Shown: in pieces, positions 23,619 to 36,216 of the stretch | Layout: the number at the start of each line of letters is the position of its first letter | Position numbering within the stretch: the stretch's first letter is position 1 | Source of the DNA: Glandiceps talaboti | Taxonomy: Eukaryota; Hemichordata; Enteropneusta; Spengelidae | NCBI RefSeq assembly: GCF_964340395.1 | Contig: NC_135555.1 | Coordinates: 19,784,947-19,848,946, forward strand | Direction: 5' to 3' | Length of the DNA stretch: 64,000 nt | Position numbers and translations under genes: made by a program | The notes under the pieces: generated by a model | Seen by the model: only the letters and a program-made list of their open reading frames with translations | Database searches by the model: none | What the model was told of the DNA's origin: nothing

Positions 23619-25102
23619 ATTCATGCATAACGGAAAAACAACTCTTCTAATTATGTTTCCTACTAACACCCTTGCTTTGTTGTCATGACTTCATCATATA
23701 TCATCATACCACTCTCCACTTCGGGAATTCAAACTAGGTCACATAAGTCGGTTGTCAGGGGCAACATGGTATTCTACAGGGGTACAGTAATGCAAGAAAA
23801 ATTAATATCCTTGAAAAACAGGAGGATGTATACCTTGTAGTCGTTTGATGACATTAAATATTATTTGTGAATTAACAGCCATTTTTATTTACACGAATTA
23901 AAAAAATGTTTTTACACCGATTTACATTCAATAATCACCCAACAAGCAATTTAGAAGATGTGCGTTCGTTCACATAGACCCGGATAAGTGTATAATAATG
24001 TACATTTGAAATATACGCGTCAGTCGGCACATGAATGTAAGTTCAGGAGATTCACTTTTTTGCCCAGTGTGACATTGAAAAACTCAATGTTTAAATGAAT
24101 GCTGTATGGGAGTAGTACGCTCGATTATTACCAGCAAACTATATGGCCATATCCATAGACTCAGACCTGAGGCGGTCTGAGCCATAGATGTTTATATTAG
24201 CATGGTATTAGTGATAACTAATACATCCATAATATTATCATCCATGATATGAGTGAAGGTTTTGACATCAACACAATATATGCTTGCCAATGTCCCCCCC
24301 CCCCCCGGGAGGGGGGGGTTACTCGGGTGGGTAATGTGGGTAATGGGTACATGTCAGTGTACCTTGGTGGACAAAAATTACAACCACAAATTCTACATTT
24401 TAGCCAGAAACAGGGGTCATATGTCATGAGTTTTCAACACTTTTGATACACTTTCACATTACACATACTGTCATACATGCTTCATCTTCAGTCATCGCTC
24501 GTACATTGGCTGCCCGGGGCCGGGCGTCTACTTCCGATAAAGATGACTGAAAACGACCCGTGGTAACAACATTGTTCAAAATATGGGGTCATACCTATGT
24601 CATACCTAAAAGGCGCCTAAGCTTCCCTCCTGTGAGTCAATATGACTGTCTCCTACATAAGAGATATTCTATGTTGTAATTTGACTGGATGTGGCCAAAC
24701 AAATGTTCCAGGTTCGTGAGACTTTGATTTCTGATTTAATTTGTTATTTATTAAAGGCATCGAAATCCACTGGGACGGTTAAAAGTATGGTCAAAGATTG
24801 AAAAGCACCACCCCAACATACTGTACACATATAGTATGTTTATTTCCTTTTTTACTCAACTACAAACCCATCATGATTACTGCACTAAACATACTTTAAC
24901 ATTTATTTATTTTAGTTATTTAGTTATTTATTTATTTATATATATAGTGATTGATCGAGTGATTGATTGATTTGTTTGTTTGGGGTTTTTTTTGTGTTTT
25001 TTGCTTTGTTTTTTGGGGGTGTTTGTTTGTTTAAAAAAACACGTTGAGGGCAGTCAATTTTTTTCTCCTTTTCTCCTGCGAAACAGTCAGCAAAACAACA
25101 AT

Positions 25103-25174
25103 GGGCTTGTCCGGGAATTGAACCCGGGACCTCTCGCACCCAAAGCGAGAATCATGCCACTAGACCAACAAGCC
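25103..25174 (-). tRNA. tRNA-Pro(UGG), unit B/C border
   Basis: Identical in sequence to the copy at 1160-1231: intact stems, TGG anticodon, A and B boxes. The downstream TTTT terminator is weaker here (TTGTTTTGC further on). Confidence 0.93.
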
Positions 25175-25255
25175 GATGACATTCGAAGGAAATCATTGAT
25201 TTGAATCTTTCACATACTTGGGACCAGGTGTTCACATCACTTTCTAAGCAAGTGA

Positions 25256-27872
25256 TATGATATGATATGATATGATATGATATGATATGATATATATTTT
25301 ATTACCCGATCAAAAATAAGTACAATACAAACGTAAATACAGGAAAAGCAAACTAGATCGGATAACAGGAGTCAGAAAATAGCTATGCTAATCGTGTCTG
25401 ACCCCTGGCCAAAGTAAATAATGGTACAAGTTTAGAGTGCAAATAAATATACAAAAAGTAGCTCTACCCTTAACCCCCTCCCCTCACCCCCCCCCCCCCC
25501 CTATATACTAGTATATTAGTGCCATAATGAAAAGAAGTCATATATTACATTAGAACTGTACAATGTTATATTACATACTCTTTTAGTAAATCTTTACATA
25601 GTGATGACTTGAATCGCTGCCTTCGTGGTTCATTTCTTGTGCTGTGTTGTATTGAATTCCATGTAACTGCACCTGTGTATGTCATTGACTGTTTACCATA
25701 GAATGTTTTCACAGTAGGTACGCATAAATTATTTTGTTCTTTTTGTCGTGTATTGTACTCGTAGTTTAACACATTGCAGTATTCATCAACAAAGTGTGGT
25801 AAGTTATTGTGCAGCAAATCATAAACAAAGGTACTGACCAAAAACCTGTGCAGTTTATGTACATCAAGAATTTCTAGAGTGTTGAAAAGTGGTGAAGAAT
25901 GTGTCATGGACTGGCTATGTGTGATTGCTCGCACAGCCATTTTTTGAGCTAGTAAAATACAATTCAAATAGGAGGAAAAAGTGCTTCCCCAGACTTCAAT
26001 ACCGTACGTTATATGTGGTTGGACGAAAGTTTTATATAGTAAAATAAGTATATTTTTGGGTACAAAGTCCCTAAGTTTATAAATGATTCCTATTTTTTTC
26101 CTAATAGTCTTATTGACAGCGTCAATGTGCATATTCCATAAAAGATGGTTATCAAAGACGATGCCGACAAAAGATGCAGAATCAACTTGCTCGATAACGT
26201 TACCATTAATGCACATGGTTCCACTAATATTCATTTCTTTTCTACGGCCTCTAATAAACATGAATTTTGTCTTTTTCTCATTAATACTTAGTTTATTTGC
26301 AGTACACCAATCTATCACTTTTTCAAACTCGGTGTTCACTGATGAAAGGTCAATATTGTTGAGGTATTGAGGGAATGTGTGAAAAAGGTTGGAATCATCT
26401 GCAAACAGTCTGAAGTCAAAGAATGAGGAAGAGAGTGGAAGATCATTAATGTAAAGTAAGAATAGTGTAGGACCCAAAACTGATCCCTGTGGAACTCCAC
26501 ATGAAATAGGCAAGCATATCGAGTTGACATCGTCAGAGCTAACATACTGTTGGCGATTACAAAAGTAGTCCTGGAACCACATCAGGGGTATACCTCTGAT
26601 GCCATAATGCTCGAGTTTAGACAATAATATACGATGGTTGATAGTGTCAAAAGCTTTAGAGAAATCAATGAAAATGCCAAGAGTAATTCTACCTTCATCT
26701 AATTGCTTTAGGAGATAATTTACTATGTTAACGACAGACAATTTTGTACTATACTTTTGGCGGAAGCCATATTGATGATCATATAAAATTTTGTTGAGAT
26801 TTAGAAATGATCTAAGGCGATTATCAACTAATTTTTCTAATATTTTATTCAAAAGGGGAAGAATAGAAATTGGCCTATAATTGTCCGGGCTTTGTTCTGG
26901 CCCATTTTTATATATTGGTTTCACTTTTGCGATTTTTAGGGAATTTGGAACCTCCCCAGAAGAAAAAGAAAGATTAAAAATATATTCCAGAGGTTTGGAT
27001 ATAGTGTCGGATGCATCCGATAAAAGTTTAGCCGGGATATTATCGTAACCGCAAGATTTACTGATATCCAGCGTTCGCAAAAGTTCCCGAACTTCATACT
27101 GGGTCGTGGGGTAAAGATAAAAAGAATTTTGGATTGGTTCTGTTAAATAATCTCTAAAATTGTCGCGTGACATATTACTAGCAAGTCGTGGGCCTATATT
27201 CACAAAGAAATCATTGAAACCTGATACAATATCCTGTGGAGAGGTGTATTCACATTGGTTTCCGTCTGAAGCAATTATGAGTTTGTCAGGTAGATTATCC
27301 TTGGCATTACCATTCCTCTTACCGAGAACATCATTAATTACATTCCAAGTTTTCTTCATGTTACCTTTGTTCTTAAAAAATGAATTACCATAGTACATCT
27401 TTTTTGCATCCCTGAGGACAGAAGTTAAAACATTTCTATAGTTCTTATATTTACTGACAATACAAGGTTTGAAATTTGATTTGATAACATTAACGTACAA
27501 TTTATGTTTTCTATTAATTGATTTCTTGATAGCTCGTGTGATCCAAGGTTTATTAGTCCTTGGCCTTTTAGTATTTCTTGAAATATTTGGCGCGTGCTTA
27601 TCACAGGCTGCAATGAAAATTGAACTAAATTTGTCGTATGCAGAGTTTACATCTGAACAATTATATACATCGTCCCAGTTTATTCCGGTGAGATGTCTAC
27701 GAAATAATTCTACATCGTACTTACTGTAACATCTGTAGGATATATGTTTACAATTACTCGTAGTATCTTTGGAAAGTAAGTTCTCAAATATAGCAAATAC
27801 CGGAAAGTGATCTGAAACATCTGTCATAATCTGACGTACGTGCGTCACCCATGAGCACCCAGTGTCGCACCC
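25256..27872 (-). mobile_element. 5'-truncated non-LTR retrotransposon (CR1/L2/jockey-type LINE)
   Basis: Inserted on the minus strand into unit sequence that is continuous in the other units (CTTTCTAAGCAAGTGA ... GGTGTGAACTC). AGTGA at 25251-25255 and 27873-27877 is a likely target duplication. The 3' end carries a pentamer tail, about eight (TATCA) units read on the minus strand, rather than poly(A). Only one such insertion is present in the array, so it postdates the unit duplications or was lost elsewhere. Confidence 0.85.
25566..27848 (-). CDS. LINE ORF2: end of endonuclease plus reverse transcriptase, 760 aa
   Basis: Open frame of 760 residues. It begins with the last part of an APE-type endonuclease (SDHFPVF at 12-18), so roughly the first 200 or more residues are missing by 5' truncation. 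The reverse transcriptase blocks follow in order: NYRPISILP (323-331), FIDFSKAFD (393-401), GVPQGSVLGP (451-460) and FADD (482-485, catalytic Asp pair). A C-terminal region without a recognised motif extends to the stop. The first codon listed is GTG; the frame runs a little further upstream to the 5' junction, so there is no genuine start. The domain is intact but the element is dead for lack of its 5' end. The CR1/L2/jockey grouping is by motif style only. Confidence 0.85.
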   Translation of the reverse strand: MTHVRQIMTDVSDHFPVFAIFENLLSKDTTSNCKHISYRCYSKYDVELFRRHLTGINWDDVYNCSDVNSAYDKFSSIFIAACDKHAPNISRNTKRPRTNKPWITRAIKKSINRKHKLYVNVIKSNFKPCIVSKYKNYRNVLTSVLRDAKKMYYGNSFFKNKGNMKKTWNVINDVLGKRNGNAKDNLPDKLIIASDGNQCEYTSPQDIVSGFNDFFVNIGPRLASNMSRDNFRDYLTEPIQNSFYLYPTTQYEVRELLRTLDISKSCGYDNIPAKLLSDASDTISKPLEYIFNLSFSSGEVPNSLKIAKVKPIYKNGPEQSPDNYRPISILPLLNKILEKLVDNRLRSFLNLNKILYDHQYGFRQKYSTKLSVVNIVNYLLKQLDEGRITLGIFIDFSKAFDTINHRILLSKLEHYGIRGIPLMWFQDYFCNRQQYVSSDDVNSICLPISCGVPQGSVLGPTLFLLYINDLPLSSSFFDFRLFADDSNLFHTFPQYLNNIDLSSVNTEFEKVIDWCTANKLSINEKKTKFMFIRGRRKEMNISGTMCINGNVIEQVDSASFVGIVFDNHLLWNMHIDAVNKTIRKKIGIIYKLRDFVPKNILILLYKTFVQPHITYGIEVWGSTFSSYLNCILLAQKMAVRAITHSQSMTHSSPLFNTLEILDVHKLHRFLVSTFVYDLLHNNLPHFVDEYCNVLNYEYNTRQKEQNNLCVPTVKTFYGKQSMTYTGAVTWNSIQHSTRNEPRRQRFKSSLCKDLLKEYVI

Positions 27873-28718
27873 AGTGAATGGTGTGAACTCTCAAACTAGC
27901 TATTAAACCCCTTGTTTTAGTACCGAGTACTTCACTATGCTGATTAAAGTCCTTAGAGAAAGGACGAAAGTTTTAGACACAGCAGCTTTCTAAAACTGTT
28001 TGTGTTGGAAATTGAAAGGTTTACACTACATATGGCTAATACTAACTTACATAGAAATCAATGATGTTACGGCACAAGTTATGATTCCGGCGAGTCGACT
28101 CCTAAATGCAAGGAAATTATGTAGCTGGCCATGGAGGTATTATTATTATTTTAAGGGAGATATAATACTCCCATGGTCTGACAGTACTAGTTCGACAAAT
28201 ACATGCAAGCAAAAAGAAAAAAAAAGTGTCCACCTAAACTTCAAGTTGAAGAGAGTAAGTCATTTAGAACATCTTTTGAGACTACCGCTGAACAATTTTA
28301 TACTCATTTAGGGGAGGGTCAATATTTACTTTTACTCTCTGTATATTGTCTAACGTTGCATTAGTTTGTGGTTTTGGTATCTTACCGTTGTCACGTGACC
28401 GATTCTATATTTCAACTGCTTCCACATCCCACCATTGCCTCCATTTGTACAGTGTGTGGGAATATCAGAACTTATCAGTGTAATCGCTGCTGACAACCAT
28501 TCATGGAATGAATTCGTGCTAGTTTTGGTGTATCGAGAAGAATTGGCCTGGTGAAATATTGGGGACATAATGTGGTGGAGTGGAGTGGAGTGGCGTGGAG
28601 ATATTGACCTTGTTCACAACAATATCAGTTACTATAGTGCGCCAATCATCAGGAATATCCCCCGATCGGGATAATGCATGATAAATCAGTGACATTTGAA
28701 CTCTCTGGTGCAGGTAAA

Positions 28719-28721
<3 letters not shown>

Positions 28722-28771
<50 letters not shown>

Positions 28772-28776
28772 GTGTG

Positions 28777-28813
<37 letters not shown>
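28722..28813. repeat. (TG)n microsatellite, unit C
   Basis: TG run with two CG interruptions, at the standard place in the unit. Confidence 0.95.
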
Positions 28814-28815
<2 letters not shown>

Positions 28816-29738
28816 CTACTCTCAAAAGCTTAGAAAAAAATAGGGTTGAACATAGGTTGTCAAGGAATTTTACTGTACACACATGTACGTTTGAATCATA
28901 TTAGTTCCGCTGCAATTATAATGGGTTTTTTTGTTTTTTAAATGTTTTGTTTCTTAGTTACAATAAATAACCAGCAACAAAACGCAAGCAGCATTGAATC
29001 GTATGTAGGTAAACGTTACTTTCTGTTAGCTGTAGAAATAATAAATCAAAATCAGATTGATTTTGGGTCCGCACTCAAAAATCAGCGCACTCAATAGTGA
29101 TCACGATTTCAATCTCGAGCTCTTCAGTACTTCTTATGTATAATATCGACTACTGATTAACATGTACAGTGTCTAATTAGTTATTTCAAAGCATTTCAGT
29201 GGATATATTGTGATTGAAATTCTCTTATCGAAAAATGATACAACCTTTACAATCAAACATGATAGTGGACAGATTCAAAATCGAGCTTTCGCTCAAGATC
29301 TAAAGTTAATTGTCACCGGCTACACTACCGACAGATAATATTGACTATTAATTAACAGATACAATGTCCTTTTATAAGTAGTTGACCAATGTTTAGTGAT
29401 TATATCTCTGGTAATTTGATGAAAACCCAGTTCCATCTCGCTTGCTTTACACCGTAAGCTTGATCATTCTGAAATGAAGACGTCAACAGAAATTCCGAGG
29501 CTCATGCAAAATAGATTAATAAAAATTTTGGCATGTTCATGTTCCAGGGATGAGTATTTAAGTTTTCAGTAGGATATATATAATGTATATATTTTAGCTG
29601 GAAAAGATGGGCTATGAAAATGTGAACAATTACATTTTGTATTTCACATCTCATACGTGAGCAAGCTTAGTTCAGCCAAAATGTCTTTCGACGGCGAGCC
29701 ATTCTACTCTACCGCGTCTTTTCGAATCATACGTTAGA

Positions 29739-29746
29739 TCATGTGA
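29739..29746. promoter_or_regulatory. Degenerate E-box upstream of pseudogene copy 3
   Basis: Reads TCATGTGA where the other six copies have TCACGTGA; the change is C to T at a CpG. Confidence 0.45.
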
Positions 29747-29909
29747 CCACAAAGCAGCGCGTATAGAATGTACTTTTGATTTATAGACATGTGTAGGAAA
29801 ACATTCCAGTTCAGAACACATGAAACTTGTGACTTGACTAGTTACACGAGTCTGCAGTAAATGAAATTGTATGTGTATTGGCTGTATTCCAGTGGTTCAT
29901 CGTACGAAT

Positions 29910-31179
29910 ATGGGTCAGAATCAAAGCAAACGCTTCAACAACTTGAAGTTCTTCATTCTGAAGAAGTTTGGACGTGGTCGTAGGTAAGTTCAAAATAACT
30001 TTTCGGTTCGTAACTTTGACTCGACTCTGACTTTTGCTGATAAGCTTAGGCGTCTCGTAACAATCACCCAGATGTAATATTGTAAATCTACAGGTGGATT
30101 AAGAATATTTTCTGATATCAATATTTGATATTGTGTTCAAATCAGGGAACAACTACTATAATGATAGAACACATTTGATGGACAAACGGGTGACTTTGAG
30201 GTTTGATTATTGGCTCAATTACGGTAGAATTCTCGTCACATACACATCAACGGTCGAACTGTGCATCAGGAAATGGTACTTGTACTAAATATTATTGCGT
30301 TGTTTTTTTTTCTTCATAAAAACTGTTGTTGAAACAATCAACCTTCCGTGTAGTCATACTATACGTAGGAGTCCAGGAGATAAGACTAGTTTTGATGACG
30401 GGCAGATAGTCGTTGAAAGGAAGACTTCTCCTGTCTCTCAGTGTGAATTAACGATGGACATGTCATCCAGGACTGTGCTGCCTAATGCAGTGAGTGGAGA
30501 AGTCTATGAAAGTGACGTCACTAATGCAGTAACCAGTAACCAAGGTAGGACTAGTAATCACGTAATGGACTTGTCCTGCATGTCAGAATTGTTAAAGAAT
30601 TTAAAGATACCAGTCGATGGTGGTGACAAAGATAGAACTCGTCTTAAAGTAACTAGTCTAGACCAATCAAAAGAGAACATGATCAGACATCCCTGAAGAT
30701 GTTGACTATGAATAACAAACTAAAACAAAAACTGGTTAAGTTTAACCCCAATGTATGTATGTATGTATGTATGTATGTATGTATGTATGTATGTATGTAT
30801 GGCAGGATTAGATGTATCAAGGCAAAGAATTATCTCTGTCATAAAAAAAAACATCTTTACAGCCAAACCAAAGACCACAAATGTTCAGGCGCAAACTTTC
30901 CAGGAAGAACCAACTGTTACAGGAACAAGGTATGTGATGGAAAGATTTCTGACAGATCTCCTTAAATGTGATTTGCCACCTCCATACGACATACAGAATA
31001 TGAACATACAAGGAACACCCAGTGGTATCCCAGAAACTTCCTCCAATTATGCAATGTCCGAAGAAGAGGAAGACTATATTGCAACACATTCCATATCAAG
31101 AACACGATACCAAATCAGAAACACTATAATAGGCCTAACTGTTTATGATACACTAGAGGACATGAGTGTAATCATATAA
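29910..31179 (+). pseudogene. Array gene copy 3, deleted and broken
   Basis: Exon 1 (29910-29983) with its GTAAGT donor is intact. The exon 2 acceptor CTTCAG|G has become CTTCATA, so the AG is lost. About 1.2 kb of exon 2 is deleted between the ...NLDQSK codons and the ...HDQTSRK region (joined near 30670), removing the Ser-rich repeats and both SKIP motifs; a stop follows at 30694-30696. Near 30752-30800 the GTATGTATGT coding word has expanded. The C-terminal part (GTRYVMERFLT... to SVII) still reads open. Much of the intron is deleted too. Confidence 0.85.
30752..30800. repeat. (ATGT)n expansion inside pseudogene copy 3
   Basis: About twelve ATGT units where intact copies have three; in those the word encodes NVCMYG of the Cys cluster. 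Confidence 0.95.
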
Positions 31180-31567
31180 GTATATGCAACTTTTAATTCC
31201 ATAACATGTTAGTGATGGAATACCAACGGTGAACTAAGCCTGACAAACATTGTTATAGCTAGTGTAGTTGCAACATGCGAAAAGCAACGGATATTAATAT
31301 AACGTAACCCACAAAGAGGCCAGTCTAACACAGCGAAAGATATCCACATCTACTCAGAGTGCCAATAAGACTGTGGACAAAATAACTGTTGTGTGTTCAG
31401 ATAGATTCACAGTGCCAGTGAAGATGAAATGATGATATGAATTTGAGTCACGATTGAAATACAGGACAAATATTTTGTATCGGAATGGTGTATAGACAAT
31501 ATCTGAGTGAATTTGAAGAGACTCAGTTGATATTGAAGGGGAATATATTTGATTTATTTATCATTTT

Positions 31568-31573
31568 AATAAA
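31568..31573 (+). terminator. Poly(A) signal AATAAA, copy 3
   Basis: Conserved 3' flank retained although the gene is broken. Confidence 0.4.
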
Positions 31574-31874
31574 GGTTGTTTTAAAAGTGTTCTTTCATAT
31601 CCTATACAGCTTGTTGGTGTTTTTTTCTAATTTTAATCATCTGCATAACTAATGATCTTCGACAATTACAAATCTAGCATAAATCATATGGCAGTTCAGA
31701 ATGCTGGGTTAGTCTAGAGACTCGTCTTTAACTTTCTAATGTAGAGATCCATAGATATGTCGTCAAATGTTATGGGAAGACCATTTACTATTCGTACTTT
31801 GTTTAAATACGAGAAAACGCAAACCCTTTCTGTTATATATAGGGTTTAAAAAGAAAAGAAAAGAAGAAACATGA

Positions 31875-32090
31875 ATGGATGGATTGTTGGGTGGGTGGGT
31901 CGATGGATGGATTGAGGGAGGGATGCGTGGACGGATATGTGTGTGTGGGGGGGGGGTTAGGTGGGTGGGTGGATGGATGGATGGGTGGGAGGACGGGTGG
32001 ATTAATTGGTGAATGGATTGTTGAGTAGGTGGGTAGGTAGGTAGGTAGGTAGGTAGGTAGGTGGGTGAATGGATGGATGGAGGGAGGGAT
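31875..32090. repeat. GGAT/GGTA minisatellite, unit C
   Basis: Same locus as in unit B with a longer GGTA run. Confidence 0.95.
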
Positions 32091-34102
32091 GCATTCATGC
32101 ATAACGGAAATACAACTCTTCTAATTCTGTTTCCTACTAATACCATTGCTTTGTTGTGATGACTTCATCATATATCACCATACCACTCTCCACTTCGGGA
32201 ATTCAATCTAGGTCACATAAGTCGGTTGTCAGGGGCAACATGGTATTTTACAGGGGTACAGTAATGCAAGAAAAAAATTAATATCGTTGAAAAACAGGAG
32301 GATGTATACCTTGTAGTCGTTTGATGACAACTCCTCTGGATGCCGGTGAGGGCGGAGTGACAGAACGTACATGTATCTTACCGGCTTGCACAGCACTAAG
32401 GGACTGCATAAAAGGGTACTCCATGCAGCCTGGGCCCTTCCCTCCTGTGTAAAGGGATAGGTCAGTTTCTTCGGTCGGGGTGGATTGGTGTGTGGAGGGG
32501 GGGGCTGTTTTTGAAATTAGCGAGGGTGGTCATCCTGTTTTGAATGAGTTGGATATGGGGGGAGGGGGTCATTGTGTTTTGGATTTCTATGGAAGAAAAA
32601 ATCCATGAATTTAGAGTGGCATGACCTTGTCTGAACCATGGAAATTTTTCATGTCGGAAGGGGTTAATTGTATGCTTTCTATTTCGGATACTACATGTTA
32701 TTGACACTAGCTACAAATAATCACATCTCATCAGATTCCAGTTTGTGTTATACATATAATAGGTATGAGCACCCAATGTTGTCTACAAACATACCAGTGA
32801 CTTCACTCTATCTACAATAGTTATGCCACTATACCAATGTTACGGACACTAGCTGGCCAATATGCGTCATGCGAAACTCATTTATAACTTGCATTAACAT
32901 TTTAAGAACATATTTTAACCCTATGTGTAAAGAAAAGTTTAATTTCTGATACTGGTGCTGTCTTGTAAAGCTTGGAATTATTGCCTGAAAGGCTTTGAAT
33001 AGCCTAAAATTGACTATAAGTTTAAAAACAACAACCAGGACTTCTAGGGATAGACCCCTTGGACCCCATGAGAGGTGTACATATTCCCATCTCAAGCTTT
33101 ACCCCTACCTGTTACTAAAAAGATGCTATTAAACTTCTCTATACATATATTTACCCTGTGTAATCGCCCGGGGGTGGGGGTTCACTATGTTTTAGAATTA
33201 TGTGATTTATGTGATAGGGGCCCCTGGGGTCAGCCTGTTTTCCATTTTACAGAGAGTGGGGTCAGTGACATTTCGTCGGCCCAAAAATCCACCGATTCCC
33301 CCCCCCCCCCCCCCGCGGCTGGAGAAACTGACCAGTCCCTTTCTGTCGTACGGATACTAGTCTCGTGTACTGGGCTTGATAATGATTTTGTCTGTACTGG
33401 CGTCCTCTGAGGTCACTGTCGTAAAGATGATCAACAGGTGTCAGGGCTATAGACAAATACACAGCAATACACCACTTACTGCATGACGAATTGTTATTTC
33501 GCGGTGGGTAGACTTGCGCGATCATAGAAACAAGCATGTAATTTTACCCCTTCCTTTTATACAGTTGGATAAATACGTCAATATTATCGATATTATCAAC
33601 ATTTTATTGTATTCTGATAGAAATGTTCTGATACACATCTCGGGAAACAATTGCCTGTTGACAAGAACTTGTGAATGATGAAGTTCACCAAAAGAACTGC
33701 AATGTGATTGATTTGGTGAAGTTCATCAAAAGATTTATACAACTCATTGCATTTAATTATCAATTGTATAACTTTATACTAAATCTTAAAGTCCGATTTT
33801 TCATGTTCATGTACATATCATCAGTGTGCCCATTTTGAGCTGCACCCGAGTGTTCATTAGGAGAATTTGTGACTTCATATCCTCCTAACCTTGAGTTTTT
33901 CAATGTCAAGCAATGGTGTGCAGTAGTGACCCGGGTTTACAACCCTACATGTTTGAAGCAAAACATTCAGAAGCTGCACTAAAATACCTTAATACTTATT
34001 TATTTATTTATTTAATTGTTTACTTATATATTTGTTGCTTTTTTAAAAACATTGAGGACAGTCAATTTTTTCCTCCTGCAAAACAGTCAGCAAAATACCA
34101 AC

Positions 34103-34174
34103 GGGCTTGTCCGGGAATTGAACCCGGGACCTCTCGCACCCAAAGCGAGAATCATGCCACTAGACCAACAAGCC
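34103..34174 (-). tRNA. tRNA-Pro(UGG), unit C/D border
   Basis: Same 72-base sequence as the unit A copy, with GGTATTTTGC just past the 3' end giving a TTTT terminator. Confidence 0.95.
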
Positions 34175-35032
34175 GATGACATCCAAAGGAAATCATTGAT
34201 TTGAATCTTTCACATACTTGGGACCAGGTGTTCACATCTTTTTCTAGGCAAGTGAGTGGTGTGAACTCTCAAACTAGCTGTTAAAACCTTTGTTTTAGTA
34301 CGGAGTAATTACTTCACTCTGCTGATTAAAGTCCTTAGAGAAAGGACGAAAGTTTTAGACACAGCAGCTTTCTAAAACTGTTTGTGTTGGAAATTGAAAT
34401 GTTTACACTACATATGGCTAATACTAACTTACATAGAAATCATTGATGTTACGGCACAAGTTATACTTCCAGCGAGTCGACTCCTAATTGCGAAGAAATT
34501 GTGCAGCTGGCCATGGAGGTATTATTATTATTACTATTAAGGGAGATCCCCCCAACTTCAAGTTGAAGAGAATAAGTCATTTAGAACATCTTTTGAGACT
34601 ACCGCTGAACAATTATATACTCATTTAGAGGAGGGTCAATATTTACTTTTTCTCTCTGTATATTGTCTAACGTTGCATTAGTTTGTGATTTTGGTATCTC
34701 ACCGTTGTCACCTGACCGATTCTATATTTCAACTGCTCCCACATCCCACCATTGCCTCCATTTGTACAGTGTGCAGGAATATCAGAACTTATCAGTGTAA
34801 TCGCTGCTGACAACCATTCATGGAATGTATTCTTGCTAGTTTTGGTGTAACGAGAAGAATTGGCCTGGTGAAATATTGGGGACATAATGTGGTGGAGTGG
34901 AGTGGAGTGGAGATATTGACCTTGGTCACAACAATATCAGTTACTGTAGTGCGCCCATCATCAAGAATATCCCCCGATCGGGATTATGCATGATAAATCA
35001 GTGACATTTGAACTCTCTGATGCAGGTAAACA

Positions 35033-35035
35033 AGT

Positions 35036-35114
<79 letters not shown>
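35033..35114. repeat. (TG)n microsatellite, unit D
   Basis: About 80 bp of TG with one TC near the start. Confidence 0.95.
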
Positions 35115-35115
<1 letters not shown>

Positions 35116-36045
35116 TTCTACTCTCAAAAGCTTAGAAAAAAATAGGGTTGAACATAAGTTGTCAAGGAATTTTACTGTACACACGTGTACGTTTGAATCG
35201 TATTAGTTCCGCTGCAATTATAACGTGTTTTTTTTTTTTTTAATGTTTTGTTTGTTAGTTACAATAAGTAACCAGCAACAAAACGCAAGCAGCATTGAAT
35301 TGTCTGTAGGCAAACGTTACTTTCTGTTATCTGTAGAAATAATAAATCAAAATCAAATTGATTTTGGGTCCGCACTCAAAAATCAGCGCACTCAATAGCG
35401 ATCACGATTTCAATCTCGAGCTCTTCAGTACTTCTTATGTATAATATCGACTACTGATTAACATGTACAGTGTCTAATTAGTTATTTCAAAGCATTTCAG
35501 TGGATATATTGTGATTCAAATTCTCTGATCGAAAAATGATACAACCTTTACAGTTAAACATGATAGTGGACAGATTCAAAATCGAGCTTTCGCTCAAGAT
35601 CTAAACTTGTCACCGTCTACACTACCTACAGATAATATTGACTACTAATTAACAGATACAATGTCCTTTTTATAAGTAGTTGACCAATGTTTGGTAAATA
35701 TATCTCTGGTATTTTGATGAAAACATGTCCCAGTTGCATCTAGCTCGGTTTACACCGCAAGCTTGATCATTCTGAAATGAAGACGTCAACAGAAATTCCT
35801 AGGCTCATACAAAATAGATTAATAAACATTTTGGCATGTTCATGTTCTCAGGATGAGTATTGAAGTTTTCAGTAGACTTATATATATGATGTATATAATT
35901 GCAGCTGGAAAAGATGGGCTATGAAAATGTGAACAATTACATTTTGTATTTCACATCTCATACGTGAGCAAGCTTAGTTCAGCCAAAGTTCCTTTGGATG
36001 GTGAGCCATTCTACTCCACCGCGTCTTTTCGAATCATACGTTAGA

Positions 36046-36053
36046 TCACGTGA
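36046..36053. promoter_or_regulatory. E-box TCACGTGA upstream of copy 4
   Basis: Intact palindrome, 164 bp before the exon 1 ATG. Confidence 0.55.
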
Positions 36054-36216
36054 CCACAAAGCAGCGCGTACAGAACGTACTTTTGGTTTATAGACATGTG
36101 TCGGAAAACATTCCAGTTCAGAACACACGAAACTTGTGACTTGACTAGTTACACGTCTCTGCAGTGAATGAAATTGTATGTATATTGGCTATATTCCGGT
36201 GCTTCATCGTACGAAT

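Larger units (their letters stand above)
25175..34174 (+). repeat. Tandem unit C
   Basis: Contains a LINE inserted just past the tRNA, a (TG)n tract, broken gene copy 3, a GGAT minisatellite, a type-II spacer (32100-34080, with G/C runs such as the poly-C at 33299-33314) and the next tRNA-Pro. I see no other gene in 27880-29900 or 32100-34100. Confidence 0.85.

Noticed and set aside
23285-23628. Pro/His/Ser-rich ORFs over GGAT minisatellites (also at 31763, 38972, 53831, 60299)
   Set aside because: Translation of tetranucleotide repeats; frames differ between units.
25489-25500. CRISPR-like or regulatory meaning of the poly-C/poly-G tracts (also 33299, 46401, 48770, 61862)
   Set aside because: Homopolymer runs of variable length at the same place in each unit; no spacer structure and likely length errors.
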